A stretch of 64,000 bases of DNA, taken from positions 1 to 64,000 of the forward strand of contig NZ_CADIJR010000011.1 of assembly GCF_902859645.1 (NCBI RefSeq), in the 5' to 3' direction. Each line of letters begins with the position of its first letter. Within the stretch, counting starts at the first letter, position 1. Positions 43,088-52,595 of this stretch are shown piece after piece. Under the pieces are notes generated by a model. That model searched no databases, had not been told where the DNA came from, and was given only the letters and a program-made list of their open reading frames with translations. This stretch comes from Achromobacter insuavis. GTDB taxonomy: Bacteria > Pseudomonadota > Gammaproteobacteria > Burkholderiales > Burkholderiaceae_B. The translations under genes and the position numbers were made by a program.

Positions 43088-44122
43088 CTAGGGCGAGACG
43101 CGTTGCGGCTCCGGAAAGCGCCAGCGGCCGTCCAGGATCGCCTGGCCCGGCTGATACAGCCTGACGGTGTAGTTCCAGCCCGCCATCGTGGGCAGGCAGT
43201 TCGGGATCTTGCCGTCGCAGCCGCCGAACTGGATGGCGATCGAGCCATCGGCGCTTTTCTTGGCGGTCAGGTTGTTCAACGAGTAGGCGCCATACGGGTT
43301 CTTTTCGAAGTAGCCTTGCGCGTTGTAGACGCTGACCGACCAGAAGCTGTCGACGGGCACCTGGCCGACCGTGAGCCGATAGATGGTCTTGCCATCATTG
43401 TCGGGCACGGCCCCGCCGAGATAGGTGGCGTCCTTGGCGGGGTTTCCGCCCCAGCCCGTGGCGGTGCCGATCAAGTGCTGGATGGGGTCGACGCTGTCCT
43501 TAGTGCCGAACGCGCGGTTGTAGTTGGGCACCGTCGAACCCAGCACCAGCAGCGCATCGCGAACGGTCTTCTGGCTGGCCGCGTCCCACTTCGGCACCAC
43601 GAATTCGCCCGTGCGGACCTGGTCGACGGCGATGGCGTCCTGCAGCGCATGCACCTGGCGGATATCCTCGGGCGAGGCGGGATCGACCAGCGTGCGGATC
43701 GCCACGAAGACATAGCGGGTGCCAATCGCCTCCTTGCTCAGGGTATGGCGGCCGGCGCCGTAGAAGACAGCCGGCACGTAATGGTTCTGGTCGACCACCT
43801 GCATCGACATGAAGCGCTTGCCGGTCTTGGGCAGGGTGATGGTCACCGGGCCGGCATCCAGGTCGAACACGGCGCTTGAATACAGCGTGTCCCGGTTCAT
43901 GCGGATGACATTCTGCGCGTCGATCGAAACCGGCTCGCGGCTATGGACGAACCGCCCGAAGCTGCCATCGGCCACGATTTTCGCCATGTACAGGTCGGTC
44001 TCGGCCCGCACGAAATTGTCGACGCCCACCGGGATGGCGGCATCGGGAGAGGACTGCGCGTGGGCGGCGCCGGCAATGGCCATCGTCAGGACAACGAGGC
44101 GGGAGGCGGAGGTGCGTGACAT
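43088..44122 (-). CDS. DUF1254/DUF1214-type exported protein
   Basis: A 344-residue exported protein with a signal peptide to about residue 22 (GAAHAQ). The DUF1254-like N-terminal part contains VIRMNRDTLYSSAVFDLDAGPVTITLP, and the C-terminal DUF1214 part contains FWSVSVYNAQGYFEKNPYGAYSLNN. Such proteins are common in environmental proteobacteria, and their reaction is not established. It is upstream of the AraC gene and downstream of a second AraC gene, all leftward, so one of these may regulate it. Confidence 0.88.
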   Translation of the reverse strand: MSRTSASRLVVLTMAIAGAAHAQSSPDAAIPVGVDNFVRAETDLYMAKIVADGSFGRFVHSREPVSIDAQNVIRMNRDTLYSSAVFDLDAGPVTITLPKTGKRFMSMQVVDQNHYVPAVFYGAGRHTLSKEAIGTRYVFVAIRTLVDPASPEDIRQVHALQDAIAVDQVRTGEFVVPKWDAASQKTVRDALLVLGSTVPNYNRAFGTKDSVDPIQHLIGTATGWGGNPAKDATYLGGAVPDNDGKTIYRLTVGQVPVDSFWSVSVYNAQGYFEKNPYGAYSLNNLTAKKSADGSIAIQFGGCDGKIPNCLPTMAGWNYTVRLYQPGQAILDGRWRFPEPQRVSP

Positions 44123-44306
44123 TGAGGTCCTTCGATCATAGGGGCTTGATGCCGCATTCCAAAGCGCTTACGCGCTGCTCGCGCGTGGCTTGCCTGGGCT
44201 GCGGGAGGGTCGAGGCGGACTGTACAAGAACGGTCCGCGGCGGGCTTGCCATTTGGTGCCAAAAAAGCGCATGCGCGCCGGCCCGTCCCGCCACCGAGGC
44301 TTCGGG

Positions 44307-45302
44307 TCAGGCGCGATGGCGCAGCGCCGCCCGGAAGCGCGCGGGGTTCTGCCCGGTCCATCGTTTGAACGCGCGCGTGAAATGCGAGGGATCGCTGTAG
44401 CCGATCATGTAGGCGATTTCCGTGGCGGAATAGCGGTGTTGCCCCATGAGCCGCAGCGCCTCGCATCGGCGCGTCTCGTCGTGCAAGGCGTCGAAATCGA
44501 CGCCGCTGGATTTGAGGCGTCGTTGCAGCGTGCGCGGCGACAGGCCGATGGTCCTGGCGATCCAGGCGAGTCTGGCCTTGTCCTGATCGGACATATGCGT
44601 GGCGAGCAGGCTCGCCGTATTGATCGCGCATTCCAGCGCCGCGGTGATCTTGCTGGCATCGTCCTTCAATGTGCGCAGGGGGCTGTCGAGCAGATCGCGA
44701 TCGAATTCGATCATGTCATGCTCGGCGCCGGTCACGATGTTCGGCCCCAGGCTCGTCTCCAGGGCGTCGTCGCCCCGTGTCCGGGGCGTTTTCAGATGCA
44801 CCCGTATGGCCGAGGCGTTGCCGGCCATGAGGGGAATCTTCCGCAGCACGGCCAGGCTGCCGAGAATGAACTGCCGCGGATCCGCGTCGAGCCGGCCGGT
44901 GAAGCTGTGAACCAGCCGGGTGCTGCGGCCCTCCGTGACGATGCGGACCCTGCCGCCCTGGTGCAGCATTTCCGCATTGTTGGCGGCCATGGCGCACGCT
45001 TGCGCGATATTGGCCGAACGCAAGACCAGGTGGCCCCATGCCCCGAGCGAACGCAGTTCGGTCAACTGCCCCACATGGGCGCCGCCGAACGGGTCCTGCG
45101 TAATGCGGGCCATTTCATTCGCGATGTGGAAGCAGGCCTGTCGGGGCAGCCAGATATCGGGGTTCTGGAAAATGTTCGGCGAGATGCCCAGACGCTTGAA
45201 GAACTCGAGCGGGGACACGCCTCGACTGGCGAGGTAAGGGGCCATCTGCAGGAAACTGCGCAGCTTGATGGATGGCGCGTAGGGCGGTGCGGGTTCGGAC
45301 AC
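44307..45302 (-). CDS. AraC-family regulator (Arabinose_bd type)
   Basis: A 331-residue regulator beginning at GTG 45302. The N-terminal part (about 20-200; ASRGVSPLEFFKRLGISPNIFQNPD) is of the ligand-binding kind found in OruR/ArgR-like AraC proteins, and the C-terminal HTH (about 230-330) has GLSPRTLQRRLKSSGVDFDAL and ATEIAYMIGYSDPSHFTRAFKRWTG. It is followed 184 bases later by the DUF1254-type gene, a likely target. Confidence 0.9.
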   Translation of the reverse strand: MSEPAPPYAPSIKLRSFLQMAPYLASRGVSPLEFFKRLGISPNIFQNPDIWLPRQACFHIANEMARITQDPFGGAHVGQLTELRSLGAWGHLVLRSANIAQACAMAANNAEMLHQGGRVRIVTEGRSTRLVHSFTGRLDADPRQFILGSLAVLRKIPLMAGNASAIRVHLKTPRTRGDDALETSLGPNIVTGAEHDMIEFDRDLLDSPLRTLKDDASKITAALECAINTASLLATHMSDQDKARLAWIARTIGLSPRTLQRRLKSSGVDFDALHDETRRCEALRLMGQHRYSATEIAYMIGYSDPSHFTRAFKRWTGQNPARFRAALRHRA

Positions 45303-45506
45303 GGAACAGGAATGGCCGGCTTGAGAGGGAATTCCCGGCCGAATTTACCCCGAGGTCTTCCGCCCTGAGCGCATGACCTGGCCCGGTGAGACGAATCGCC
45401 GCAAATGATGAGACATTTGGCGCGGTGGCCGCGTGGAGCCTTCACGGCATTGTGGCGTCGGGAGGCCGTTTCCCGCCCGACGCCGTTCAGCGGGCCGTCT
45501 GCCGAA

Positions 45507-45914
45507 TCATTTCGCCGAGAATTTATACGCCGTCCGCCCATCCGGCGTGAACGTATACGTGACGTACATCGGAATCGTCCGGGCGCAGGCCTCGAAATTC
45601 CATGCCTCCCGCGCCGATCCCGAGATCAGCGCGGTGCCGGCGGCGTTGGCGCGGATGTCGTCGGACTTGCTGACCAGCGCGACAGCCACGGATTTCGGCG
45701 TCTCCTTGCAGCCGCTGGTGATGGACAGCAAGGGCACCAGCTTTTCCAGCACGTAGGGGGGATCGGTGGTGAGCGGTTCTCCCTTGACCGGAATGCCCCT
45801 GACGTCTTGCCGATACGTGGTCGGGGCGGCGCAGGCGGCCAGCAGGACGAGGGGAAGAACCAGGGCGGAACGGCGCAGCCGGGGGGCAGACAGGGCGGGT
45901 TTCGGATTGGGCAT
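45507..45914 (-). CDS. Small putative lipoprotein
   Basis: A 135-residue protein with a basic N-terminus, a hydrophobic stretch and a lipobox LLAAC (Cys at about residue 28), so it is probably lipid-anchored in the envelope. The mature part has two cysteines (TSGCKETPKSVAVALVSK; NFEACARTIPMYVTYTF) that could pair. No family is recognised. It is divergent from the radical SAM gene, with 255 bases between that contain no further gene. Confidence 0.7.
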   Translation of the reverse strand: MPNPKPALSAPRLRRSALVLPLVLLAACAAPTTYRQDVRGIPVKGEPLTTDPPYVLEKLVPLLSITSGCKETPKSVAVALVSKSDDIRANAAGTALISGSAREAWNFEACARTIPMYVTYTFTPDGRTAYKFSAK

Positions 45915-46169
45915 TGTTATCGGGGGATCCTCTATCGACTTGGTTTCGGCGGTTCCATCGCAGGCGGTGGCAGCGCCCGCTGATAGTGAAACGAATATAC
46001 CGGATCAGTATCCGGGCGCTGATCGGCAGGCATCACGCAATACCGAATCACCACCGGCTCCATTCAGCACGCGATGCCCCTTGTGTTCCCGCGTTGCGCC
46101 GGCGCGGATCCGCCGGTAACTATAATCCCCCCTCGATCCTCGCTTTGACGGCATTTCCCGCCGTGTCTC

Positions 46170-48083
46170 ATGTCTGCCACGCCCCTACGCGTGCTGTCCG
46201 TCATCCCGCCGATGACGCAGCTCAATACGCCATACCCGTCCACCGCCTACCTGACCGGCTTCCTGCGCTCCCGCGGCGTCACGGCCACGCAGGAAGACCT
46301 GGCGTTGGCGCTGGTCTTGCGCCTGCTGTCGCCCGACGGCCTGCGCGCCGTGGCGGCCAGGGTGGATGCGTTGCCGCTGGACAAGCACACTCCCGCGATC
46401 CAGGCCTTCGTCGCCATGCAGCCGCGCTACCTGGCCACCATCGCCCCGGTGATCGCCTTCCTGCAAGGGCGCGACTCGACGCTGGCCCACCGCATCGTTG
46501 GCCGTAACTTCCTGCCTGAAGGCCCGCGCTTCGCTTCGCTGGATGTGTACATGGACGACGAGGGCGGCGACCCGTTGGGCTGGGCCTTCGGCGCCCTGGG
46601 CTTGCAGGACCGCGCCAAGCACCTGGCCACGCTGTACCTGAACGACCTGGCCGACGTGCTGCGCGACGCCATCGACCCGCGTTTTGAATTCGTGCGCTAC
46701 GCCGAATCGCTGGCCGGCAGCCAGCCGACCTTCGACCCGTTGGCCGAAGCGCTGGCCGCGCCGCTGAACCTGGTCGACGACACCCTGCGCGACCTGACCC
46801 TGGAAGCGTTGGCGCGCCACCAGCCCACCATGGTGCTGCTGTCGGTGCCATTCCCCGGCGCCGTCTACGCCGCCTTCCGCATCGCCCAGGCCATCAAGGC
46901 GCAAGACCCCAGGATCATCACCGTGCTGGGCGGCGGCTTCGTCAACACCGAGCTGCGCGAACTGAAAGATCCGCGCGTCTTCGACTATTTCGACTTCGTC
47001 AGCCTCGACGCCGGCGAGCGCCCCTTGCTGGCGCTGATGGAACACGTCGAAGGCAAGCGCTCGCGCCAGCGCCTGGTGCGCACCTTCCTGCGCGACGCCG
47101 ACAGCGGCGCGGTGCGCTACGTCAACCTGGTCGAGCCCGACGTCGCCTTCGCCGAAGTCGGCACGCCCACCTGGGACGGCCTGCCGCTGGATCGCTACCT
47201 GTCGCTGCTGGACATGCTCAACCCCATGCACCGCCTGTGGAGCGACGGCCGCTGGAACAAGCTGACCGTGGCGCACGGCTGTTACTGGAAGAAGTGCAGC
47301 TTCTGTGATGTGAGCCTGGACTACATCGGCCGCTACGAAGGCGCCTCGGCCACCGTGCTGGCCGACCGCATCGAGGCCATCGTGCAGGAAACCGGGCAGA
47401 CCGGTTTTCATTTCGTCGACGAGGCCGCGCCGCCCAAGTCCCTCAAGGCCCTGGCCACGGAACTGATCGCGCGCAACGCCGGCATCTCGTGGTGGGGCAA
47501 CATCCGCTTCGAGAAGACCTTCACCCCCGAGCTGTGCGAACTGCTGGCCGACAGCGGCTGCATCGCCGTCTCGGGCGGCCTGGAAGTCGCCTCGGACCGC
47601 CTGCTGAACCTGATGAAGAAGGGCGTGTCGGTCGACCAGGTGGCGCGCGTGACCCGCGCCTTCACCGACGCCGGCATCCTGGTGCACGCCTACCTGATGT
47701 ACGGCTTTCCCACGCAGACCGTGCAGGACACCGTCGACGCGCTGGAATACGTGCGCCAGCTGTTCGAAAACGGCTGTATCCAGAGCGGGTTCTTCCACCG
47801 CTTCGCCTGTACGGTGCATTCCCCGGTGGGGCTGAACCCCGAGGAATACGGCGTGACGCTGCGGCCGCTGCCGGACGTGACGTTCGCCAAGAACGACATC
47901 GGCTTCGACGACCCGACCGGGGTGGATCACGATGCGCTGGGACGGGCGTTGAAGAAGGCGATCTACAACTACATGCACGGGATCGGGCTGGACGAGGACG
48001 TGCGTAGCTGGTTTCCGTTCAAGGTGCCTAAGACGACGGTGGGGCGGCATCGGATTGCGAAGGCGTTGAGCCAGCACGCATAG
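46170..48083 (+). CDS. B12-binding-type radical SAM protein
   Basis: A 637-residue protein with an N-terminal cobalamin-binding-like region (about 200-290; VLLSVPFPGAVYAAFRIAQAIKAQDP, VLGGGFVNTELRE) and a radical SAM domain (about 355-570). The cluster motif is Cys371-x4-Cys376-x2-Cys379 in GCYWKKCSFCD, one residue longer than the usual CX3CX2C. Other core segments are FVDEAAPPKSL, SGGLEVASDRLLNLMKKG and AYLMYGFPTQT. It is a stand-alone gene with core codon use. The substrate is unknown; related proteins act on RNA, lipids or cofactors. Confidence 0.88.
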   Translation: MSATPLRVLSVIPPMTQLNTPYPSTAYLTGFLRSRGVTATQEDLALALVLRLLSPDGLRAVAARVDALPLDKHTPAIQAFVAMQPRYLATIAPVIAFLQGRDSTLAHRIVGRNFLPEGPRFASLDVYMDDEGGDPLGWAFGALGLQDRAKHLATLYLNDLADVLRDAIDPRFEFVRYAESLAGSQPTFDPLAEALAAPLNLVDDTLRDLTLEALARHQPTMVLLSVPFPGAVYAAFRIAQAIKAQDPRIITVLGGGFVNTELRELKDPRVFDYFDFVSLDAGERPLLALMEHVEGKRSRQRLVRTFLRDADSGAVRYVNLVEPDVAFAEVGTPTWDGLPLDRYLSLLDMLNPMHRLWSDGRWNKLTVAHGCYWKKCSFCDVSLDYIGRYEGASATVLADRIEAIVQETGQTGFHFVDEAAPPKSLKALATELIARNAGISWWGNIRFEKTFTPELCELLADSGCIAVSGGLEVASDRLLNLMKKGVSVDQVARVTRAFTDAGILVHAYLMYGFPTQTVQDTVDALEYVRQLFENGCIQSGFFHRFACTVHSPVGLNPEEYGVTLRPLPDVTFAKNDIGFDDPTGVDHDALGRALKKAIYNYMHGIGLDEDVRSWFPFKVPKTTVGRHRIAKALSQHA

Positions 48084-48138
48084 GGCGTTTGCCGGCCGGG
48101 CCGGGCTTTGCCGTCCCGTGCCGACGCGCCGTGAAGCC

Positions 48139-48174
48139 ACGGATACCGAGCCATCGCCACGGCCCGGTATCCGT
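48139..48174. terminator. Inverted repeat between convergent genes
   Basis: ACGGATACCG (48139-48148) and CGGTATCCGT (48165-48174) form a perfect ten-pair stem with a 16-base loop between the radical SAM and receptor gene ends. There is no T-run, but the position suits a two-way terminator. Confidence 0.5.
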
Positions 48175-48199
48175 CGGGTATCGACGCCCCGCCAGCCGT

Positions 48200-50719
48200 C
48201 TAGAAGTCCACCGACGCCGACAGCATCACCGAGCGCGGCGATCCCAGGCGCAGATAGCCCTCGGACGCCGACGACCAGTAGTCCTTGCCGAACACGTTGT
48301 TGACCGTGGCGCGCAGCGTCACGGGATGGTCGAACGCGCGCGTCGCATAGCGCACGCCCAGGTCCCAGCGCGTCCAGCCGGGGATGCGGCGGGTGTTTTC
48401 CAGATTCTGGTATTGCCAGCTGGTCGACAGCGCGCGGGCGCTCAGCGTCACCCCGGGCGCAAACGACGGATCCCATTCCATGCCGATGTTGGCCATCCAG
48501 CGCGGCACGCCTACGGCGCTGTTGCCTTCGGTGTCGGCGCTGGCGGTGCGCGTCATCTTCGGCTGGATATACGTCACGCCGCCCAGTAGCCGCACGCCCG
48601 GCGCGAGTTCGCCGAACGCATTCAGCTCCACCCCGCGATTGCGTTGCTCGCCGCTGACGTCATAGCGCGTCACGCCGCCACTGAACGTGGTCAGCCCGGC
48701 GGGCTGCTTGATCTGGAACAGGCCCAAGGTGGTCGTCACCGAGCCGAAGTCCACTTTCACGCCGGCCTCGACCTGCTTGGTCTTGATCGGCGCGAAGATC
48801 TCGCCCGCGTTGGACGTGCCGGCCGGGGCGATGGGGCCGGTGGTCAGGCCTTCGATGTAGTTGGCGTACAGCGAGACATGGTCCCACGGCTTGACCACCA
48901 GGCCGAACGCCGGCGTCACCGCCGACTTGTCGTAGTGCGAGGTCTCCTTGCCCGTCACATAGCTGTAGTTGGTGGCCTTCACCGTCTGGTGGCGCACGCC
49001 GGCGGTGAGCTGCACGCGGTCGTCGGCGAACGACAGCGTGTCGGCCAGCGCGATCGTGGGCAGCTTCAGCAGCGAGGTGCGCGGCGGCGAACTCGACAGG
49101 CCGTCGATGGACGGCTTGGGAATTTCCACCGGGTCGTAAAGGTTGGACGGCGACATGCCGAAGATGTAGTAGTCGTAATAGCCGGCGCGCTGCTCGAACG
49201 TGGAATAGCTCAGGCTCACCTCGTGCTTGACCGGCCCGGTATTGAAATTGCCGCGCGCGCCCCACACCGACGATGTGTTCTGCTCGAAGCTGGGCCAGTA
49301 ATACGGCCGCATCAGCAGTTCGCCGCCCTGGCCGACCACGATGGGATCGGCGTACAGGTAGCGGTTCTCGCTGCGCCGGTAGCCCACGCCGCCGAACACC
49401 GTCAGTTGCGGGGTGATATCGTATTCGGCGCGCAGCACGCCGTAGTTGTCGCGCGACCTGGAATAGCCCCAGTCAGGCGAATAGCCCTTTGACGCCTTGG
49501 GCGCGCGCGGCACCGGCAGGTTGTCGCCGAAGATCAGCACCCCGGAATCGCCCGGCGCGTCGATGTCATTGGTCTGGTGGCCCGCGTCCAGCGAAACGCG
49601 CAGCCGGTCGCCGCGGTAGTCCAGCGCCACCACGGCCGTGCCCAGTTGATTGGACTGGTTCTGCACCGCGGTGTCGCCATCGCGGTACGAGCCGTTGAAG
49701 CGGATGCCGAATTCGTTGTTCTCGCCAAAGCGCCGGCCCATGTCGATCATGCCGCCAAAACGCGAATCGGACTGGTAGGTCGCGGTCAGGCGCGTCAGGG
49801 GTTCGTCGCCGGCGCGCTTGGGCACCACGTTGATGCCGCCGCCGACGCTGCCGCGCGGGCTCATGCCGTTGAGCAGCGCGGTGGGGCCTTTCAGCACTTC
49901 CACCCGTTCCACCGCGTCCATCGCGATGGTGCGCAGCGGCAGCATGCCGTACAGCCCGTTGAACGACACGTCCTGGTTGCGCACCGGAAAGCCGCGGATC
50001 TGGAATTCGTCGCCGGTGCCGGCCACCGAGCCCTGGCCGTCGTTGACCGTGCGCACCGAGGCGTCATTGGCCAGCACGTCGGCGATGGAATTGGCTTGCT
50101 GGTTCCGGATCAGTTCGGACGTGTAGCTGGACAGGTTGAATGGCGTGTCCATCAGGTCGCGTTCCCCCAGCATCCCGACCCGGCCGCCGCGCGCCACCTG
50201 GCCGCCGGCGTAAGGCTCGGCCAATTGCGGGCGGCCCGTCACCTGCACCGGGGCCAGCGTGGTGACGGCGGGCCCCTGGCTGGGCGCGGTGACCGCATAG
50301 CCGCCGCCGGGCAGCGCCGCGCTGGACAGGCCCGTGCCGGCCAGCAATTGCGACAGGGCGTCCTGCACTGTCATCCGGCCCGTGACCGCAGGCGCGCGGT
50401 GCGCCGCCGTGGCGGAGCCTGCCGCCATAATCGGCGTGTTGGTCTGGCGCGATAGTGCGGTCAGCGCCGTGTTCAGCGGCTGCGCGGGCAGATCGATCGG
50501 GTAGCGTTGATCGGTCGCGGCCTGGGCCAGGGCCAGGGCGGGAAGGGCGGCCAGCGGCAAGCCGGCCGCGCTGGCCAGCGCCAGGGACAGGGCGGCGCGC
50601 AGGAATGCGGGCGCCATGCCTGGGGTATGCCGCATGCTTGCGGCCTGCGTCCGCGACGCCTTCTGCCTCGGGGCGGCCTGTCGGCAACGCGCGCCCGGAC
50701 CCATACCAAATTGGTGCAT
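48200..50719 (-). CDS. TonB-dependent siderophore receptor with STN domain (second FecA-type)
   Basis: An 839-residue transducer-type receptor. The start at ATG 50719 (MHQFGMGPG) has GGAG five bases upstream; later Mets at 50635 and 50617 would shorten the long basic leader. A hydrophobic signal (LRAALSLALASAAGLPLAAL) precedes the STN domain (YPIDLPAQPLNTALTALSRQTNTP), then the plug (RDLMDTPFNLSSYTSELI; RVEVLKGPTALLNGMSPRG) and a barrel ending SASVDF. The plug sequence TPFNLSSYT differs from the usual TPQSV. It follows the fecR-type gene by 101 bases and is presumably induced by its own substrate. Confidence 0.93.
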   Translation of the reverse strand: MHQFGMGPGARCRQAAPRQKASRTQAASMRHTPGMAPAFLRAALSLALASAAGLPLAALPALALAQAATDQRYPIDLPAQPLNTALTALSRQTNTPIMAAGSATAAHRAPAVTGRMTVQDALSQLLAGTGLSSAALPGGGYAVTAPSQGPAVTTLAPVQVTGRPQLAEPYAGGQVARGGRVGMLGERDLMDTPFNLSSYTSELIRNQQANSIADVLANDASVRTVNDGQGSVAGTGDEFQIRGFPVRNQDVSFNGLYGMLPLRTIAMDAVERVEVLKGPTALLNGMSPRGSVGGGINVVPKRAGDEPLTRLTATYQSDSRFGGMIDMGRRFGENNEFGIRFNGSYRDGDTAVQNQSNQLGTAVVALDYRGDRLRVSLDAGHQTNDIDAPGDSGVLIFGDNLPVPRAPKASKGYSPDWGYSRSRDNYGVLRAEYDITPQLTVFGGVGYRRSENRYLYADPIVVGQGGELLMRPYYWPSFEQNTSSVWGARGNFNTGPVKHEVSLSYSTFEQRAGYYDYYIFGMSPSNLYDPVEIPKPSIDGLSSSPPRTSLLKLPTIALADTLSFADDRVQLTAGVRHQTVKATNYSYVTGKETSHYDKSAVTPAFGLVVKPWDHVSLYANYIEGLTTGPIAPAGTSNAGEIFAPIKTKQVEAGVKVDFGSVTTTLGLFQIKQPAGLTTFSGGVTRYDVSGEQRNRGVELNAFGELAPGVRLLGGVTYIQPKMTRTASADTEGNSAVGVPRWMANIGMEWDPSFAPGVTLSARALSTSWQYQNLENTRRIPGWTRWDLGVRYATRAFDHPVTLRATVNNVFGKDYWSSASEGYLRLGSPRSVMLSASVDF

Positions 50720-50819
50720 TTCAACTCCGTCTATCGAGAGAATCGTCGCCCTGCTGGGCGGCCTATCGATACAGAAGACGGACGAGGCGCGGAAACGGAG
50801 ACACCCCGCGCGAAAAAAA

Positions 50820-51851
50820 TCAGCGCAGGCGCAATTCGACATCGCCGTTGGGACGGGTTGCCGCCTGCAGCGGCAGGATGGCCTCCAGCAACTGGGCGGC
50901 GTTGCCGGCGTCCGCGCTACGGAACCGGCCCGTCAACCGCAAGGCGCTGACCGCCGGGTCGGCCGCTTTCAGGGGGTGATTCCGGAACGCGTTGATCGCG
51001 GGCAAGGCCTCGTCCAGTCGCTGGTTGTCGAACCACAACCAGCCGTTGCGCCACGCCGCCACGCTTTCCGGGTCGATGCGCCGCACGGCGTCGACCTCGC
51101 CATTGCGCCAGCTGACGGCCGCCGGCGCGCGCAGGTCCACGGTCGGACCGCCGCGCGACAGCGTGTACCAGCGCGCATCGCGCGGCGCCGGTAGAAAGCG
51201 GACATGGCCTTCTTCCACCGCGACCGACACCGGTCCGCCCCGGTCGCTGACCGTGAACACCGTGCCCACCACTTCCACGTCGCCGCCCCGGGTGCGCACC
51301 CGGAACGGCCGGTCAGCGTCCGGCATCACCGTGAACAGGGCTTCACCATGGCTCAATTGCACCACCCGTTCGTGGCGGTAGAGGCTGACCGACAGCCGCG
51401 TCTGCGGACTCAGGTCGATGCGCGTCCCCAGCCCGCCGCCATCGGCCTGGTCGGGCACCTGGGCCTGCGACAGTTGGCCCGGGCCGGTCTCGTAGGACGC
51501 CTGATACAACGGCCGGCGCCAGGCCCAGCCCGTGCCCAGCAGAGCCGTACAGGCGCCCGCCGCGCCCAGCCCGAGCAGCGTGCGGCGTGACAGCCCGGGG
51601 GCCTTTGCGGCCGGGTTGTCTTCCTGGAAATGCTCGCGCATGTCCGGCGCCACCCTGGCCAGCAATTGCCAGCGCCGTTGGGCCTCCAGGTAGGCCAGCT
51701 CATGCACCGGCGCCCGCTGCCGCCAGGCCGTCAGCCGGGACGCCGCCAGGCGGGCGGCGCGCGCCGTGGCGATCTCGGACGTGGCAATCAGGCCTAGCGC
51801 ATGCTCGACAAGCGTTTCGTCGGGGCCGTCCCGCATCATCTCAGTTGCCAT
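50820..51851 (-). CDS. FecR-family anti-sigma / sigma regulator (second set)
   Basis: A 343-residue inner-membrane regulator of the adjacent sigma factor. The cytoplasmic N-terminus (about 10-85) has the DUF4880-like LTAWRQRAPVHELAYLEAQRRW, one hydrophobic segment follows (TLLGLGAAGACTALLGTGWAW, about 90-110), and the periplasmic FecR domain contains IDLSPQTRLSVSLY and VAVEEGHVRFLPA. It overlaps the sigma gene by 11 bases. Its C-terminus (VSALRLTGRFRSADAGNAAQLLEAIL) would meet the receptor STN domain. Confidence 0.92.
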   Translation of the reverse strand: MATEMMRDGPDETLVEHALGLIATSEIATARAARLAASRLTAWRQRAPVHELAYLEAQRRWQLLARVAPDMREHFQEDNPAAKAPGLSRRTLLGLGAAGACTALLGTGWAWRRPLYQASYETGPGQLSQAQVPDQADGGGLGTRIDLSPQTRLSVSLYRHERVVQLSHGEALFTVMPDADRPFRVRTRGGDVEVVGTVFTVSDRGGPVSVAVEEGHVRFLPAPRDARWYTLSRGGPTVDLRAPAAVSWRNGEVDAVRRIDPESVAAWRNGWLWFDNQRLDEALPAINAFRNHPLKAADPAVSALRLTGRFRSADAGNAAQLLEAILPLQAATRPNGDVELRLR

Positions 51852-52473
51852 CGTCCGTCACTGGTTCGGATGCCGCGGGTGCGCAGGCGCCGGCCGGCCC
51901 CAGGTCCAGGTGCAGATGGCGCAACGCGCGAGCGCAATCGAGGGTTCCGCGCACCAGGTGTTTGGCCACCGCCGCCTCGGTAATGCCCAGCTGCTGCGCG
52001 ATTTCGGCGCGGCTGTAGCCATAGGCGCGGAACAGCACGAAGGCCTGCATCCGGCGCGGCGGCAGCGACGCCAGCACCGCGGCCACGCGCTCCACGATCT
52101 GGCGCTGCGACACCAGCAGCTCGGATGACGGCGCCGTCAGCTCCGCCTGCAGCGGCGCATGCTCGCTCAACCAGGCCTGCGCCACCTTGCGGCGGCGCGC
52201 TTCATCGATGCAAAGATTGTGGGCAATGCGAAACAGCAGCCCGCGCGACGACTCCACGCCCGGGCTCTCGTCCGGACGGCGGCTCAGGCTGCTGGCGTAG
52301 GCGCGCTCGAAGCTGGACTGCGCGATATCCGCGGCGTCATCGGAATTGCGCAGCTGATAGGTCAGGTGCCGATACAGGTCCCGGTAGTGGCTGAGCAGCT
52401 CGTCGACGAACTCGCGCAGCGTCGTGGCTGGGGTGGTCCGCTTGGTGGCGTGGGGCGGGGAGGGCGCTGACAT
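51841..52473 (-). CDS. ECF sigma factor, FecI type (second set)
   Basis: A 210-residue ECF sigma factor. Region 2 is DDAADIAQSSFERAYAS (about 45-61), and region 4 is GYSRAEIAQQLGITEAAVAKHLVRG (about 151-175). It has longer N- and C-terminal tails than usual FecI proteins. A Fur-like site lies upstream at 52519-52537. It is the first gene of the leftward sigma, anti-sigma and receptor set. Confidence 0.92.
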   Translation of the reverse strand: MSAPSPPHATKRTTPATTLREFVDELLSHYRDLYRHLTYQLRNSDDAADIAQSSFERAYASSLSRRPDESPGVESSRGLLFRIAHNLCIDEARRRKVAQAWLSEHAPLQAELTAPSSELLVSQRQIVERVAAVLASLPPRRMQAFVLFRAYGYSRAEIAQQLGITEAAVAKHLVRGTLDCARALRHLHLDLGPAGACAPAASEPVTDDGN

Positions 52474-52518
52474 CGGGCAAGGAGAACGCCGCCCCGGCCA
52501 GCGGAGCGAGAAGGATTT

Positions 52519-52537
52519 TGTAAGAATGATTCGTATT
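52519..52537 (-). promoter_or_regulatory. Putative Fur box upstream of second fecI-type gene
   Basis: TGTAAGAATGATTCGTATT keeps the central AGAATGATTC of the Fur consensus but matches only 13 of 19 positions by my count. It lies about 46 bases before the sigma-factor start, the same distance as the site at 9238-9256. Confidence 0.5.
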
Positions 52538-52595
52538 ATGGTTTGTTTGCGGGCGGTCGTGCAAGCGGGCGTTTACCCGGGTGGCGCGGCGCGGA

